Source: Arthrobacter globiformis (lineage in GTDB: Bacteria > Actinomycetota > Actinomycetes > Actinomycetales > Micrococcaceae). Taken from it: 64,000 nucleotides of DNA. Made by a program: the position numbers and the translations under genes. Positions within the stretch are counted from its first letter, which is position 1, and every line of letters begins with the position of its first letter. The notes beneath the pieces were generated by a model, which saw only the letters and a list, made by a program, of their open reading frames with translations, was not told the DNA's origin and searched no databases. The stretch covers positions 1 to 64,000 of the forward strand of contig NZ_QLNP01000084.1 in assembly GCF_003261175.1 (NCBI RefSeq), written 5' to 3'. Shown piece after piece: positions 52,254-64,000 of this stretch.

Positions 52254-52348
52254 GAACCGGGCAAAACAAGCAGAACCGGGCAACCGCCGTCGTACGCAAA
52301 CGACGGCGGCTCCCCCAGCACACCCAAAATCCGCCCTGAACCGGGCAA
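52254..52348 (+). repeat. Triple direct repeat flanking a hairpin, glxR-gcl gap
   Basis: GAACCGGGCAA occurs at 52254-52264, 52273-52283 and 52338-52348. Between the second and third copies CCGCCGTCGT (52284-52293) pairs with ACGACGGCGG (52300-52309). The arrangement could be an intra-operon attenuator or 3'-end stabiliser, or a duplication footprint. Confidence 0.55.
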
Positions 52349-52373
52349 AACACAGACTTTCTAGGAGCACACC

Positions 52374-54152
<1,779 letters not shown>

Positions 54153-54200
54153 ACCAGCCCTAATCCAGCCGCACCGAAAAGTACCGAAGATAGGCAAGCA

Positions 54201-55406
54201 ATGCGCATCGTGATCGCGCCGGACAAGTTCAAGGGCTCACTCTCCGCCCCGGACGTCGCCCGGCACCTTGAAACCGGGCTGCGTTCCGCCACAGCGGGCC
54301 GCCCCGGCACCCTTGGACAAGAGGGCACTCTTGAGGTACTGCGGATTCCCGTGGCCGACGGCGGCGAGGGCACCCTCGACGCCGCCGTCGGCTCCGGCTT
54401 CACGCGCCGCAGCGCCGTGGTCAGCGGCCCCACCGGGCAGCCGCTGACGGCGGAGTTCGCGGTCCGCGGCCGGGAGGCTGTGATCGAAATGGCCGCGGCG
54501 TCCGGCCTCGCGGTTTTGCCGAATTACGACGGCGGGCGGCCGGGTTCCGCAACCGCCCGCACCGCCAGCAGCGTGGGAACCGGTGAACTGATCCGAGCTG
54601 CGCTCGACGCCGGCTGCCGGCAGATCATCCTGGGCGTCGGCGGCAGCGCCAACACCGATGGCGGCGCGGGCGTCCTGCAGGGACTCGGCGCCCGAATGCT
54701 CGACGCCGACGGCAACGAGCTGCCACTCGGCGGCGCCGCCCTGGCGCACCTCGCCTCCATCGACTTCTCCGGCTTCGATGCCCGCCTGGAGGAGTCCCGC
54801 TTCATCCTGGCGAGCGACGTGGACAACCCGCTGCTCGGGCCGGAAGGCGCGGCGGCCATCTTCGGGCCGCAGAAGGGCGCCACCGCCGCCGACGTCGGCG
54901 AGCTGGACGCTGCCCTGGCCAACTTTGTCCAGGTCCTCGCCGCGGAGATCGGGCCGCGGGCCGTCAAGGCCGCCAACGCACCGGGCGCCGGAGCGGCCGG
55001 CGGCGTCGGCTACGCCGCCATCGCGGCACTGGCGGCATCACGCCGCCCGGGCATCGACGTCGTGCTTGAATTCACCCGGCTGGCAGAACGGCTGGACGGC
55101 GCGGACCTGGTGATCACCGGCGAAGGCAGCCTCGACGAGCAGAGCCTGCTCGGCAAGACGCCCATGGGCGTCGCCCGGGCAGCCGCCGAAGCCGGACTGC
55201 CGGTGCTCGCCGTCTGCGGCCGCACCACGCTTTCGGCGGAACAGCAGCAGGGGTCAGGTTTCCGGCAGGTCTACCCGCTGACGGCGCTGGAAAGCAATGT
55301 AGAGATATGTATAGCTGAAGCAGGCCGACTGCTTGAAGAATTGGGTCAGCACATCGGCGTGCACCTGACCGACAGTGCTTACACGAAGGAGCCCCTGAAT
55401 GTCTGA
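54201..55406 (+). CDS. glxK: Glycerate kinase
   Basis: This 401-aa GarK/GlxK-type kinase starts [20 protein letters not shown], then [32 protein letters not shown] and [20 protein letters not shown]. It phosphorylates D-glycerate to 2- or 3-phosphoglycerate, ending the glyoxylate route. The stop is 8 bp inside the allB gene start. Confidence 0.93.
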   Translation: MRIVIAPDKFKGSLSAPDVARHLETGLRSATAGRPGTLGQEGTLEVLRIPVADGGEGTLDAAVGSGFTRRSAVVSGPTGQPLTAEFAVRGREAVIEMAAASGLAVLPNYDGGRPGSATARTASSVGTGELIRAALDAGCRQIILGVGGSANTDGGAGVLQGLGARMLDADGNELPLGGAALAHLASIDFSGFDARLEESRFILASDVDNPLLGPEGAAAIFGPQKGATAADVGELDAALANFVQVLAAEIGPRAVKAANAPGAGAAGGVGYAAIAALAASRRPGIDVVLEFTRLAERLDGADLVITGEGSLDEQSLLGKTPMGVARAAAEAGLPVLAVCGRTTLSAEQQQGSGFRQVYPLTALESNVEICIAEAGRLLEELGQHIGVHLTDSAYTKEPLNV

Positions 55407-56742
55407 AGAACGCTTTGACCTGGTCATCCGGGGCCGGCGCATCCTCACCACCGCCGGGATCGCAGCCCGTGAAGTGGGCGTGCGCGGCGGCAAGATCGTT
55501 GCTTTGGAACCGCTCGGCAACGGGCTCCAGGGCGCCGAGGTCATCGAACTCGCCGACGACGAAACCCTGATCCCCGGACTCGTGGACACCCACGTCCACG
55601 TCAACGAGCCCGGCCGCACCGAGTGGGAAGGCTTCGCCTCCGCCACCCGCGCCGCTGCAGCCGGCGGGGTCACCACCATCATCGACATGCCGCTGAACTC
55701 CATCCCGCCCACCACCAACGTGGACGGCCTCAAGCTCAAGCGCGAGGTGGCCGAGGACCAGGCCTTCGTGGACGTCGGATTCTGGGGCGGAGCGATCCCC
55801 GGGAACAAAGCCGACCTACGCCCGCTGCACGACGAGGGTGTCTTCGGCTTCAAATGCTTCCTGCTGCACTCCGGCGTGGACGAGTTCCCGCACCTGGAAG
55901 CGGACGAGATGGAGGAGGACATGCGCGAGTTGAAGTCCTTCGACTCGCTCATGATCGTCCACGCCGAGGACTCGCACGCGATCGACCACGCACCCCACCC
56001 CGGCGGCGCCCACTACTCCACGTTCCTGGCCTCCCGCCCCCGCGGCGCCGAGAACAAGGCCATCGCCGAGGTGATCGAGCGCGCTCGCTGGACCGGCGCC
56101 CGCGCGCACATCCTGCACCTCTCGTCGTCGGACGCGCTGCCCATGATCGCTTCGGCAAAGCGCGACGGCGTGCACCTCACCGTGGAAACCTGCCCGCACT
56201 ACCTCACGCTCATGGCCGAGGAAATCCCCGACGGCGCCACCGCGTACAAGTGCTGCCCGCCCATCCGCGAGGCCTCCAACCGTGAGCTCCTCTGGCAGGG
56301 CCTGCAGGACGGCACCATCGACTGCATCGTTTCCGACCACTCGCCGTCCACGCTGGACCTGAAGGACCTCGAAAACGGCGACTTCGCCGTGGCCTGGGGC
56401 GGCGTCTCCTCGCTGCAGCTGGGCCTGTCCCTGATCTGGACCGAGGCCCGGCACCGCGGCATCCCGCTGGAGCAGGTGGTGTCGTGGATGGCCGAGAAGC
56501 CCGCGGCCCTGGCCCGCCTTTCCAACAAGGGCCAGCTGGCCCTCGGTTACGACGCCGACTTCTCCGTCTTCGCGCAGGACGAGGCCTTCGTGGTGGACGT
56601 GTCCAAGCTCAAGCACAAAAACCCCATCACCCCGTACGACGGCAAGGCACTCTCCGGCGTGGTCCGCCGCACGTACCTGCGCGGCAGCGTGGTGGACGGC
56701 CAGACCCCAAGCGGCAAGCTGATCCGCCGCGGCGGCATCTGA
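55399..56742 (+). CDS. allB: Allantoinase
   Basis: This 447-aa cyclic amidohydrolase hydrolyses allantoin to allantoate. Metal-binding HxH at H65 and H67 ([14 protein letters not shown]), bridging Lys152 ([11 protein letters not shown]), further His in VHAEDSH and [10 protein letters not shown], and the Asp in IVSDHSPS are present. It overlaps glxK by 8 bp, linking allantoin use to glyoxylate handling. No allC/allE gene is in the window. Confidence 0.94.
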   Translation: MSEERFDLVIRGRRILTTAGIAAREVGVRGGKIVALEPLGNGLQGAEVIELADDETLIPGLVDTHVHVNEPGRTEWEGFASATRAAAAGGVTTIIDMPLNSIPPTTNVDGLKLKREVAEDQAFVDVGFWGGAIPGNKADLRPLHDEGVFGFKCFLLHSGVDEFPHLEADEMEEDMRELKSFDSLMIVHAEDSHAIDHAPHPGGAHYSTFLASRPRGAENKAIAEVIERARWTGARAHILHLSSSDALPMIASAKRDGVHLTVETCPHYLTLMAEEIPDGATAYKCCPPIREASNRELLWQGLQDGTIDCIVSDHSPSTLDLKDLENGDFAVAWGGVSSLQLGLSLIWTEARHRGIPLEQVVSWMAEKPAALARLSNKGQLALGYDADFSVFAQDEAFVVDVSKLKHKNPITPYDGKALSGVVRRTYLRGSVVDGQTPSGKLIRRGGI

Positions 56743-56752
56743 GGACCGTGCG

Positions 56753-57427
56753 GTGGCTGTGCATGCCCATTCACCGCGCGGCTCTTCAGCGCCGGGGGGC
56801 GCCAAGGCCAATGGGTTTGCCAAGGCCCACGGCCTGGCCGTCTGGGTAGCTCCCCCCGAGGGCAAGGACATCGATCCCGACGTCCTGGCCCGGGCCGCGG
56901 AGCTGGTGCTGGCCCGGGCCCTTCAATTTGCTCCGGAGGCGGAAGTCCACTGGCCCGCCGCCGGAGCTGCAACCTCCGCTGCCGCCGCCCCAGGGGAGGG
57001 GGCGGCTGGCAGCGGAACCCAGGAACCGTCGTCGTCCGTTCCGGAGGACTCCCCGGAAACGGACGACGGCGGCGCACCCCACCTCCCGCCGTCGGCCGGG
57101 CACGTCAGCCGGGTGGCGGTGGATCTTTCCCGGTCCGAAGTGCTGCTGGACGGCGAGCGGGTGCCGTTGACCGGCGTCGAGTTCAAGCTGCTGCGCTACC
57201 TCGTGGAGCACTGCTCGCGGACCGTCGACCGGGAGGAGCTGCGGCTGTTCCTGGAGTCGTTCGACAGCCCCGGCGCCGCGACCCGATCCATCGACGTCTA
57301 CGTGGGCCGGGTGCGGCGGAAGCTGCGCGGCGGCCGGCACGCGATCGCCACGGTCCGCGGGGGCGGCTACCGCTTCATCTGCGGCCCCGCAGCCACCGTC
57401 CGCGGCCCGGCGGAATACAGTATCTAG
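56753..57427 (+). CDS. Winged-helix DNA-binding protein without receiver domain
   Basis: This 224-aa protein ends in an OmpR/PhoB-type winged helix (about 115-215: EVLLDGERVPLTGVEFKLLR, RSIDVYVGRVRRKLRGGRHA, IATVRGGGYRFI). Residues 1-110 are a short alpha/beta piece (AVWVAPPEGKDIDPDVLARA, LVLARALQFAPEAEVHWP) and a disordered Pro/Ser/Glu linker, without the Asp/Lys of a receiver. The start is GTG 56753, 11 bp after allB. It could be a phosphorylation-independent regulator. Confidence 0.82.
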   Translation: MAVHAHSPRGSSAPGGAKANGFAKAHGLAVWVAPPEGKDIDPDVLARAAELVLARALQFAPEAEVHWPAAGAATSAAAAPGEGAAGSGTQEPSSSVPEDSPETDDGGAPHLPPSAGHVSRVAVDLSRSEVLLDGERVPLTGVEFKLLRYLVEHCSRTVDREELRLFLESFDSPGAATRSIDVYVGRVRRKLRGGRHAIATVRGGGYRFICGPAATVRGPAEYSI

Positions 57428-57511
57428 GGCTGCTGTTATCCATATCAGTCCGATCAGTCATTGTGCTTGACCAGATTTTTCGCTCGACCCAGATCCATCA
57501 GAAGGAATGCC

Positions 57512-57991
57512 ATGAGCCCCAAACTGACCACCAAGCTCCAGCCCGGAACCCAGGCGCCCGACTTCACCCTGCAGGACGCAGAAGGCAAGCAGACCACGCT
57601 GGCCGACTACCGCGGCAAGAACGTCATCGTGTACTTCTACCCCGAGGCTGCCACCCCCGGCTGCACCACCGAAGCCTGCGACTTCCGCGACAACCTGGCC
57701 TCGTTCCAGGGCTCCGGCTACGCGGTGCTGGGCATCTCCCCCGACGCACCGGAGAAGCTGGCCAACTTCACGGGCGACTTCGGGCTCACCTTCCCGCTGC
57801 TGGCTGACGAGGACCACTCCGTTGCCCTGGCCTACGGCGCCTGGGGCGAGAAGCTCATCGACGGCGAGGTCCACGAGGGCATCGTCCGCTCCACCGTGGT
57901 CCTGGATCCCGAAGGCAAGGTCACGCTGGCCCAGTACCAGGTCAAGGCGCAGGGCCACGTCCAGGCGCTCCGCGAACAGCTCAGCGTCTAA
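57512..57991 (+). CDS. bcp: Thioredoxin-dependent peroxiredoxin (Bcp/PrxQ)
   Basis: This 159-aa atypical 2-Cys peroxiredoxin has YFYPEAATPGCTTEACDFRD with peroxidatic C51 and resolving C56 (CxxxxC spacing), APDFTLQD at the N-terminus and the catalytic Thr in TPGC. It reduces hydroperoxides using thioredoxin. Start at ATG 57512 after AAGGAAT. Confidence 0.94.
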   Translation: MSPKLTTKLQPGTQAPDFTLQDAEGKQTTLADYRGKNVIVYFYPEAATPGCTTEACDFRDNLASFQGSGYAVLGISPDAPEKLANFTGDFGLTFPLLADEDHSVALAYGAWGEKLIDGEVHEGIVRSTVVLDPEGKVTLAQYQVKAQGHVQALREQLSV

Positions 57992-57995
57992 CCCC

Positions 57996-58154
57996 GGACG
58001 CTCTCTCACTTAAAGCAGCGTTTTCACCAACGCTCTCTCAGTTTTCGCAGCTTAACCAGTAACCCTCCTGCATGGACTGCAGGAGGGTTACTGGTTAAGC
58101 GGCAGGACCTGATAGAGCGTCCGTGGAAGAGCGGCAGGGAGTGAGAGAGCGTCC
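57996..58154. repeat. 159-bp nested palindrome (REP/MITE-like)
   Basis: The outer arms GGACGCTCTCTCACT (57996-58010) and AGTGAGAGAGCGTCC (58140-58154) are perfect complements. A central 23-bp perfect stem (58050-58072 with 58078-58100) has a TGGAC loop, and partial ACGCTCTCTCA / TGATAGAGCGT copies lie in between. It lies between convergent bcp and purU, so it may also act as a bidirectional terminator, but the nested structure suggests a dispersed intergenic repeat. Confidence 0.8.
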
Positions 58155-58171
58155 CCAGTTCAGGACCAGGA

Positions 58172-59086
58172 TTACTTCAGGACCACCGTGCGGTTGCCGT
58201 TCAGGATGATCCGGCCTTCACAGTGCCAGCGGACGGCGTTGCTGAGCGCCTTGCACTCGGTGTCCCGGCCCGCGGCGACCAGGTCCTCGGGACCGAAGGT
58301 GTGGTCCACCTCCACCACCTGCTGCGCGATGATGGGGCCCTCATCGAGCTCCGCGTTCACGTAGTGAGCGGTGGCGCCCACGGTCTTCACGCCGCGGGCG
58401 TAGGCCTGGTGGTACGGCTTGGCACCCTTGAACGACGGCAGGAACGAGTGGTGGATGTTGATTGCCTTGCCGTCCAGCTTCCGCGCCAGGTCGTCGCTGA
58501 GGACCTGCATGTAGCGGGCCAGCACCACCAGCTCGACGTCGAGCTCGTCCACGATTTCCAGCAGCCGAGCCTCCGCCTGCGGCTTGGTGGCCGCAGTGAC
58601 AGGGACGTGGAAGAAGGGGATGTCGTGCCACTCCACCAGGGTCTGGTGGTCGGTGTGGTTGGACACCACGCCCACGACCTCGATGGGAAGCTCCCCCACC
58701 CGGGCCCGGAAGAGCAGGTCGTTGAGGCAGTGGCCGAACTTCGAGACCATGATCAGGACCTTGCGGCGCGACCCGTTCGGCTCCAGCCACCACTTCATGT
58801 CGTACTTCTCCGCAACAGGCGTGAACCCGGCACGCAGCTGCTCCAGCGTGGATTCGTTGCCGTCGGACGCGAAATGCACCCGCATGAAGAAGTGGCCTTC
58901 GGACCGGTCGCCGAACTGCTTGTTGTCGATGATGTCGCAGCCGTACTCCAGCAGGAAGCCGGAGACGGCGTGCACGATGCCCGGGCCTTCGGGGCAGTCC
59001 AGGGTCAGGACGTGCTCGACGCCGCTGTTGGCCTGCCCGGAGGCGCGGTTCTCAGTCTGGATAGCAGTCATGGTTTCAGCACTCAA
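58172..59086 (-). CDS. purU: Formyltetrahydrofolate deformylase
   Basis: This 304-aa enzyme has an N-terminal ACT domain (about 22-100, [20 protein letters not shown]) and a formyltransferase domain with the catalytic trio Asn-His-Asp in [11 protein letters not shown] and AELDEGPII. It hydrolyses 10-formyl-THF to formate and THF, keeping the one-carbon pool balanced during sarcosine degradation. It starts within the last 11 bp of sdaA and so is coupled to it. Confidence 0.95.
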   Translation of the reverse strand: MSAETMTAIQTENRASGQANSGVEHVLTLDCPEGPGIVHAVSGFLLEYGCDIIDNKQFGDRSEGHFFMRVHFASDGNESTLEQLRAGFTPVAEKYDMKWWLEPNGSRRKVLIMVSKFGHCLNDLLFRARVGELPIEVVGVVSNHTDHQTLVEWHDIPFFHVPVTAATKPQAEARLLEIVDELDVELVVLARYMQVLSDDLARKLDGKAINIHHSFLPSFKGAKPYHQAYARGVKTVGATAHYVNAELDEGPIIAQQVVEVDHTFGPEDLVAAGRDTECKALSNAVRWHCEGRIILNGNRTVVLK

Positions 59087-60449
59087 TCACATTCACGGCG
59101 AGGCCTCCTCGAGAGGTTTCCTTGTACTTGGTTTTCATGTCGGCGCCGGTTTCGCGCATTGTCTTGATGGCCTTGTCCAGCGACACCTTGTGGCTGCCGT
59201 CCCCGTGCAGGGACAGGCGCGCGGCGTTGATGGCCTTGACGCTGGCGATCGCGTTCCGCTCGATGCACGGGATCTGCACCAGGCCGCCCACGGGGTCGCA
59301 GGTCAGCCCGAGGTTGTGTTCGATCCCCACCTCGGCGGCGTTCTCCACCTGTTCGGGCGTGCCACCCAGCACCTCGCACAGCCCGGCGGCCGCCATGGAG
59401 CAGGCCGAGCCCACCTCGCCCTGGCAGCCCACCTCCGCACCGGAGATGGAGGCGTTGATCTTGAACAGAATCCCGACGGCGGCTGCCGCCAGCAGGAAGC
59501 GGACCACACCGTCGTCGTCCGCCCCTGGAACAAACTTCACGTAGTAGTGCAGGACCGCCGGCACGATTCCTGCCGCCCCGTTGGTGGGGGCCGTGACGAT
59601 GCGGCCGCCGGCCGCATTCTCCTCGTTGACCGCCAGCGCGAAGAGGTTCACCCACTCCATGGCCCTGAGTGGATCCGTCACACCAGTGTCCGCCGTCAGC
59701 GTCCGGTACAGCTGCGGCGCCCGCCGCCTCACGTTCAGCCCGCCGGGCAGGATGCCTTCCGCGGCGCAGCCGTTGTCCACGCATTCGCGCATGACGGCCC
59801 ACAGCTTCAGCAGCTCCTCGCGGAGCTCCGCCTCGCTGCGCCACACCAGTTCATTGGCGAGCATCACGTCCGAGATCGACATGTTTTCGCTGCTGCAGAT
59901 CTCCAGGAGCTCATTTGCGGTAGTGAAGGGGTACGGCAGCGGGGTTTCGTCCGCCACCACCTTGGCGCCGGCGTCGGCATCACCGTCAACGACGAAGCCG
60001 CCGCCGATGGAGTAGAAGCTCCGTTCGCTCAGCATCGTGCCGGCGTGGTCCAGGGCGCGGAAGGTCATGCCGTTGGGGTGGGCCGGCAGCGACTTGCGCC
60101 GGTGCAGCACCACGTCCTCGTCCCAGTTGAAGTCCACCCGGTGGTCCCCGCCGATCCGCAGTTCGGCGTCCAGTGCAGCGGCTGCCACCTGGTCGTCGGC
60201 GGTTGAGGTGTCCACCGTTTCCGGGTCCAGGCCCTGCAGGCCCAGCACCACGGCCTTATCGGAACCGTGGCCCCGGCCGGTGGCACCGAGGGACCCGAAC
60301 AGCTCCGCCTGGACCCGGGTGGTGGAGCTCAGCAGCCCGCCGCCCTTGAGCCCGTCGGCGAACTGCTTCGCCGCCCGCATCGGGCCGACCGTGTGTGACG
60401 ACGACGGCCCGATGCCAACGGAAAACAGGTCCAGGGCGCTTAGCGCCAT
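59076..60449 (-). CDS. sdaA: L-serine ammonia-lyase (single-chain, iron-sulfur)
   Basis: This 457-aa enzyme has both the beta (N-terminal, [20 protein letters not shown]) and alpha (C-terminal, with [14 protein letters not shown] and [20 protein letters not shown]) domains fused. The cysteines are ligands of the [4Fe-4S] cluster. It converts serine to pyruvate and ammonia. The start and the soxG stop overlap (TGATG). Placed in the sox operon, it would consume serine made by glycine/THF-linked reactions. Confidence 0.95.
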   Translation of the reverse strand: MALSALDLFSVGIGPSSSHTVGPMRAAKQFADGLKGGGLLSSTTRVQAELFGSLGATGRGHGSDKAVVLGLQGLDPETVDTSTADDQVAAAALDAELRIGGDHRVDFNWDEDVVLHRRKSLPAHPNGMTFRALDHAGTMLSERSFYSIGGGFVVDGDADAGAKVVADETPLPYPFTTANELLEICSSENMSISDVMLANELVWRSEAELREELLKLWAVMRECVDNGCAAEGILPGGLNVRRRAPQLYRTLTADTGVTDPLRAMEWVNLFALAVNEENAAGGRIVTAPTNGAAGIVPAVLHYYVKFVPGADDDGVVRFLLAAAAVGILFKINASISGAEVGCQGEVGSACSMAAAGLCEVLGGTPEQVENAAEVGIEHNLGLTCDPVGGLVQIPCIERNAIASVKAINAARLSLHGDGSHKVSLDKAIKTMRETGADMKTKYKETSRGGLAVNVIEC

Positions 60450-61084
60450 CAGGGCACCTCGGGGGAAGCGAACTCCCTCATGGCGTCCAGCAGCCAGCGG
60501 CCCAGGTAGTCCGCGAACGAGGCGCGGGGAAACAGCCGGAAGCTTTCGTCCCCGGTCTTGAACAGGACCACCGGGATGTTGCCGACCTCGGTGTTCAGGG
60601 CTGTGCCCGGCTTGAGGACGCGCGGGTGGAGGTCCAGGGCGCAGCCCTTTTCCAGCACTGCCCGGGCCTGCGGGCCGGACAGCTCAAACGTGGTGCGGTT
60701 GGCGGACAGGTCCACCACCTGCCCGGCGGCGTCGCCCAGGGCGGACTTGAGGGAGCCGATCAGGTCCCCGCCCAGGGAGTCGTGGGCGTCTTCCGGCGCC
60801 ACGACCAGGAACTCCTGCGGGGCGAGCCACAGGACGCTGACGCGGTCCGTGCCGCGGACTTCGCCGCAGCGCACCGGCAGGCCGCCGGTGACGGAGCCGA
60901 TCCGGGTGCCGGCCTCGGAACTGGGGTCCACGCGGACGCCGGCCATGGTCTGGAACGGGCCCTCGTTGAGGGTGACTGTTCCCTGCACGGACCCGGCGTC
61001 GAATGCTTCGGCCAGGTGGGAGGCTGGGCTGCGGCGGATTTCCCGGAGTCCATTGATGCCTGTGAAGGCTGCGGTGTTAGCCAT
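60449..61084 (-). CDS. soxG: Sarcosine oxidase gamma subunit
   Basis: This 211-aa SoxG protein has [35 protein letters not shown] and [20 protein letters not shown], typical of the gamma chain of heterotetrameric sarcosine oxidase. It starts at ATG 61084, overlapping the soxA end by 8 bp. It helps form the tetrameric complex that oxidises sarcosine to glycine, methylene-THF and H2O2. Confidence 0.93.
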   Translation of the reverse strand: MANTAAFTGINGLREIRRSPASHLAEAFDAGSVQGTVTLNEGPFQTMAGVRVDPSSEAGTRIGSVTGGLPVRCGEVRGTDRVSVLWLAPQEFLVVAPEDAHDSLGGDLIGSLKSALGDAAGQVVDLSANRTTFELSGPQARAVLEKGCALDLHPRVLKPGTALNTEVGNIPVVLFKTGDESFRLFPRASFADYLGRWLLDAMREFASPEVP

Positions 61085-64000
61085 CTTTGCGGGTCCCTTC
61101 GGGGTCAAACAGTACGGTTTCTGCCACGACTACGTCGACGAGTTGGTTGCCGGCGGCGGCCACCAGGGTCTCGCCGATCCGGTTGCGGCCGTTCTTGATC
61201 AGGGCCAGCCCGAACGAGCGGCCCAGAGCGGCACTGTGGTAGCTGGAGGTCACGAAGCCCTGCATCGGGACCGGGCCGTAGGCAGGGTTCGCCGGGATGC
61301 CCTTCTCGATCAGCTGCGTTCCTTCCGGCAGCCTCAGCGAGCCGTCCACCGGCAGAACGCTGACCAGGTGCTTGCGGTCATCGCGCTGCTGGTCCAGCCG
61401 GGAGTAGGAGCGCTTGCCGATGAAGTCCTTGGCCTTGGAGACGATCCATTCCATGCCGGCGTCCTGCGGGGTGACGGTGCCGTCCGTGTCCTGCCCGACG
61501 ATCGGGTAGCCCTTCTCGGCACGCAGCACGTGCATGGTCTCGGTGCCGTACGGGGTGATGTTGAACTCGGCACCGGCCGCGGCCACGGATTCCCAGGTGT
61601 TCAGCCCGTACCAGGACGGCACGTTGATTTCGTAGGCCAGTTCACCGGAGAACGAGATCCGGCAGATGCGGGCCTGCACGCCGGACGCGAGCGTGGTTTC
61701 GCGGAAGGTCATGAACGGGAACGCCTCGGCATCCAGTCCGCCGTTGGCGGCCAGTTCCGGGGCAACCTTGGCGATGACGTCGCGGGACTTGGGCCCGACG
61801 ACGGCGATCGTGCTCCACTGTTCGGTCACCGAGGTGCAGTGCACGTCGAGTTCCGGCCATTCGGTCTGCAGCCATTCCTCCAGCCAGTCCAGCACCTTGG
61901 CGGCGCCGCCGGTGGTGGTTGTCATGAAGTAGGTTTCCTCGTCCAGGCGCAGGGTCACGCCGTCGTCGAAGATCATGCCGTCCGATAGGCACATGACGCC
62001 GTAGCGGGCGGAACCCGGGGCAAGCTTCTTGAACGCGTTGGTGTAGATCCGGTTCAGGAACTCACCGGCGTCCTTGCCGCGGATCTCGATCTTGCCGAGG
62101 GTGGTGGCGTCCATGAAGCCCACGGAATCGCGGACGGCGGCGCACTCGCGAAGCACTGCCTCGTCCATGTCCTCGCCGTTCTGCGGGTAGTACCAGGGAC
62201 GCTTCCACTGCCCGACATCCTCGAACAGTGCGCCCTGGGCAACGTGCCACGGGTGGATGGAGGTGACGCGGGCGGGGTCGAACAGCTCGCCGCGCTGGCG
62301 TCCGGCCAGGGCCGCGAAGGCCACCGGCGTGAACGGCGCGCGGTAGGTGGTGGTACCGATGTCGCCGATGCCCCGGGAGGCCTCGCCGGCCTGGCGGAGT
62401 GCCGCGGCGATGACGCCGATGGCGTTCACGCCGGACGTCTTGCCCTGGTCGTTGGCGGTGCTGATGGAGGTGTAGCGCTTGACGTGCTCCACGGACCGCA
62501 TGCCGGCGCCGGTGGAGCGCAGGACGTCGGCCACGGACTGGTCACGCTGGAAGTCGACGAAGTGGTGGTGCCAGTCGTCGGGGGTTCCGGTCTGGCCGGG
62601 GACCAGCCACAGCTGGCGGGTCGGGGCGGACGCCTTCGGCTCCGCCAGTGGCGAGGGCTCAACCGCGGACTCGAAGCCGGCGGCGATCGCTGCTGCGGAT
62701 CCGGCCGAGATGCCCTCGGCCAGGCAGTCAGCGAGTTCGAAGCTGCCGCGGCCGGAGCCGATGGTCTGCTGGTTCGGGACCACGGTGGCCGGCACGAAGG
62801 CCGCGAGGTCCTCGTCCCAGCGCAGCTTGCCCTGGCGCTGCGAGTGCAGGTGCACCAGTGGGCTCCAGCCGCCGGACACCGCCAGCAGGTCGGCGGCGAT
62901 CTCTTCGATGCCCGAGGTGAGTTCGCCGTCGTCGTTGATGCTGCGGACGGTGACGCCGTTCAGCCGGCCGTCTGCTGCCTCCTCCGAAGCGGAGGTGTTG
63001 GCAACGGCGCTGCCGATCAGTACCCGGGTGCCGGCCTCGACGGCGGCGGCAGCCACCTGCGTGAGGGCGGGACGGGCGTCGACGACGGCCGCGACCTTGA
63101 CGCCGGCGGCGCGCAGGTCCGAAGCAAGCGCGTAGGCGGAGTCGTTGGTGGTGCTGATGACCACGCGCTGCCCGGCGGCCACGGCGTAGCGGTTGAGGTA
63201 GCTGCGGACGGCCGAGGCGAGCATGATGCCGGGGCGGTCGTTGTTCTCGAACACCAGCGGACGCTCGTGGGCGCCGGGGGCCAGGACAACCTGGCTGGCA
63301 CGGATGTGCCAAATACGCTGGCGGGAGACGCCTGCTGCGGCCGGGCTGGTGAGGTGGTCGGTGCGGTTCTGGACGCCGATGACGTAGTTGGCGTCGTAGG
63401 CGCCGAAGGCGGTGGTCCGGTTCAGCACGGTGCTTTCGGCGCCGGAAACCAGCTCGGCCTCGACGTCGGCAACCCATTCAAGGGCGGGCTTGCCCTCGAT
63501 GGTTTCCGCCAGTTCCGGGGCGGTGGATCCGGACAGCAGCGACCCGCCGAGTTCGGGCTGGTCGTCCATGAGGATGACCCGGGCGCCGCTGCGGACGGCT
63601 TCGCGGGCAGCGGCCAGGCCGGCGGGGCCGCCGCCGATCACCAGGACGTCGGCGTGGACGTACTTCTTGTCGTACTCGGCACGGTCGTCCGCCGGGTCCA
63701 GCTTGCCGAGGCCGTTCAGGAAGCCAGCTTTCAGGCCGTCCACCAGGGAAACGGTGGTGGCCGGGAGCATGGACTCGGCAACATCGCCGGGGAACCGGGC
63801 CTCGATCCGGACCAGGGCGTTGGGCTCTTCCACGCCGGCGGCCAGGATGCCGCGGGCGCGGTCCTCGTACAGGGAGTTGCCGGCGGCGACGCGGCCGTTG
63901 GCCAGCAGCGCGGAGGCCAGTGTGTCGCCCGGGTGCCCGGTGAATTCCTCGCCGTCCACGGTGAAGCGCCAGGAGATGCTGCGGTCGATGCGGCCGCCGG
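61077..64000 (-). CDS. soxA: Sarcosine oxidase alpha subunit (5' end beyond window)
   Basis: At least 974 residues of SoxA are present; the start lies right of 64000. An N-terminal 2Fe-2S ferredoxin-like part ([20 protein letters not shown]), an NAD/FAD Rossmann domain ([20 protein letters not shown]), the central oxidoreductase and a C-terminal aminomethyltransferase (GcvT-like) THF-binding half ([20 protein letters not shown]) are seen. The order soxA-soxG-sdaA-purU fits arthrobacterial sarcosine clusters with soxB and soxD expected upstream. Confidence 0.95.
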   Translation of the reverse strand, partial: GGRIDRSISWRFTVDGEEFTGHPGDTLASALLANGRVAAGNSLYEDRARGILAAGVEEPNALVRIEARFPGDVAESMLPATTVSLVDGLKAGFLNGLGKLDPADDRAEYDKKYVHADVLVIGGGPAGLAAAREAVRSGARVILMDDQPELGGSLLSGSTAPELAETIEGKPALEWVADVEAELVSGAESTVLNRTTAFGAYDANYVIGVQNRTDHLTSPAAAGVSRQRIWHIRASQVVLAPGAHERPLVFENNDRPGIMLASAVRSYLNRYAVAAGQRVVISTTNDSAYALASDLRAAGVKVAAVVDARPALTQVAAAAVEAGTRVLIGSAVANTSASEEAADGRLNGVTVRSINDDGELTSGIEEIAADLLAVSGGWSPLVHLHSQRQGKLRWDEDLAAFVPATVVPNQQTIGSGRGSFELADCLAEGISAGSAAAIAAGFESAVEPSPLAEPKASAPTRQLWLVPGQTGTPDDWHHHFVDFQRDQSVADVLRSTGAGMRSVEHVKRYTSISTANDQGKTSGVNAIGVIAAALRQAGEASRGIGDIGTTTYRAPFTPVAFAALAGRQRGELFDPARVTSIHPWHVAQGALFEDVGQWKRPWYYPQNGEDMDEAVLRECAAVRDSVGFMDATTLGKIEIRGKDAGEFLNRIYTNAFKKLAPGSARYGVMCLSDGMIFDDGVTLRLDEETYFMTTTTGGAAKVLDWLEEWLQTEWPELDVHCTSVTEQWSTIAVVGPKSRDVIAKVAPELAANGGLDAEAFPFMTFRETTLASGVQARICRISFSGELAYEINVPSWYGLNTWESVAAAGAEFNITPYGTETMHVLRAEKGYPIVGQDTDGTVTPQDAGMEWIVSKAKDFIGKRSYSRLDQQRDDRKHLVSVLPVDGSLRLPEGTQLIEKGIPANPAYGPVPMQGFVTSSYHSAALGRSFGLALIKNGRNRIGETLVAAAGNQLVDVVVAETVLFDPEGTRKDG

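Overview
The window is high-GC DNA from an actinobacterium of the Micrococcaceae, most likely Arthrobacter, Pseudarthrobacter or Paenarthrobacter. The clues are codon use, many ATGA/TGATG/GTGA gene overlaps, a SoxA/SoxG sarcosine oxidase set next to sdaA and purU, a glyoxylate/allantoin operon, OhrR-like regulators and a TerC protein. The organism is inferred from gene content only.

Accessory region, 1-20.4 kb. A complete-looking IS21 element (1-2142, istA/istB) opens the window, followed by a GNAT acetyltransferase. From 3187 to 11266 there are six 24-bp sites, all in the same orientation. Each has a 9-bp arm close to TTGACGGAA, exactly 6 variable bases, and a 9-bp arm close to TTATCGGCG. 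This is the layout of a chromosomal dif (XerC/XerD) site, and the second arm matches the actinobacterial dif XerC arm as I remember it. The sites cut the DNA into five cassettes: (1) a KAP/Sll1717-like P-loop ATPase; (2) a membrane Ser/Thr kinase; (3) a TetR regulator, a 66-aa protein and a zinc-ribbon-like protein; (4) a HEPN-like protein with an R-x4-H motif; (5) a one-TM protein and a tRNA-like sequence. I regard this as the best candidate for an undescribed system: a chromosomal array of Xer/dif-like gene cassettes. Beyond it lie decayed genes (HIRAN, AraC-like, SDR), an orphan OmpR-type regulator, terC, a TPR/small-protein operon, three OhrR/MarR paralogues with strong palindromic operators, two tandem paralogous small proteins and an IS110-type fragment.

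Catabolic region, 20.4-31 kb. An AGE-family sugar isomerase and a LacI regulator face an operon with a sugar kinase, a ribose/fructose-type ABC importer, a mannitol-dehydrogenase-family enzyme, an SDR, an AAA-type kinase and a LacD-like aldolase. Repeated TGTCATCGATGACA-type operators sit between them. Together they would import and degrade a ketohexose or hexitol.

Housekeeping and surface region, 31-49 kb. This holds a heterodimeric ABC exporter pair, a small membrane protein, a YbaK deacylase, PhzF, a thymidylate-kinase-like protein and a SRPBCC protein with a long Ala/Thr-rich tail. A tightly coupled seven-gene operon follows (three glycosyltransferases, an ABC exporter, two APH-fold kinases, UDP-glucose dehydrogenase), probably making and exporting a surface glycan or glycoconjugate.

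C2/C1 metabolism region, 49-64 kb. An ArsR/SRPBCC pair is followed by hyi-glxR-gcl-glxK-allB (allantoin and glyoxylate to glycerate), a winged-helix protein without a receiver, a Bcp peroxiredoxin, and on the minus strand soxA(partial)-soxG-sdaA-purU for sarcosine, serine and one-carbon metabolism. soxA runs off the right edge.
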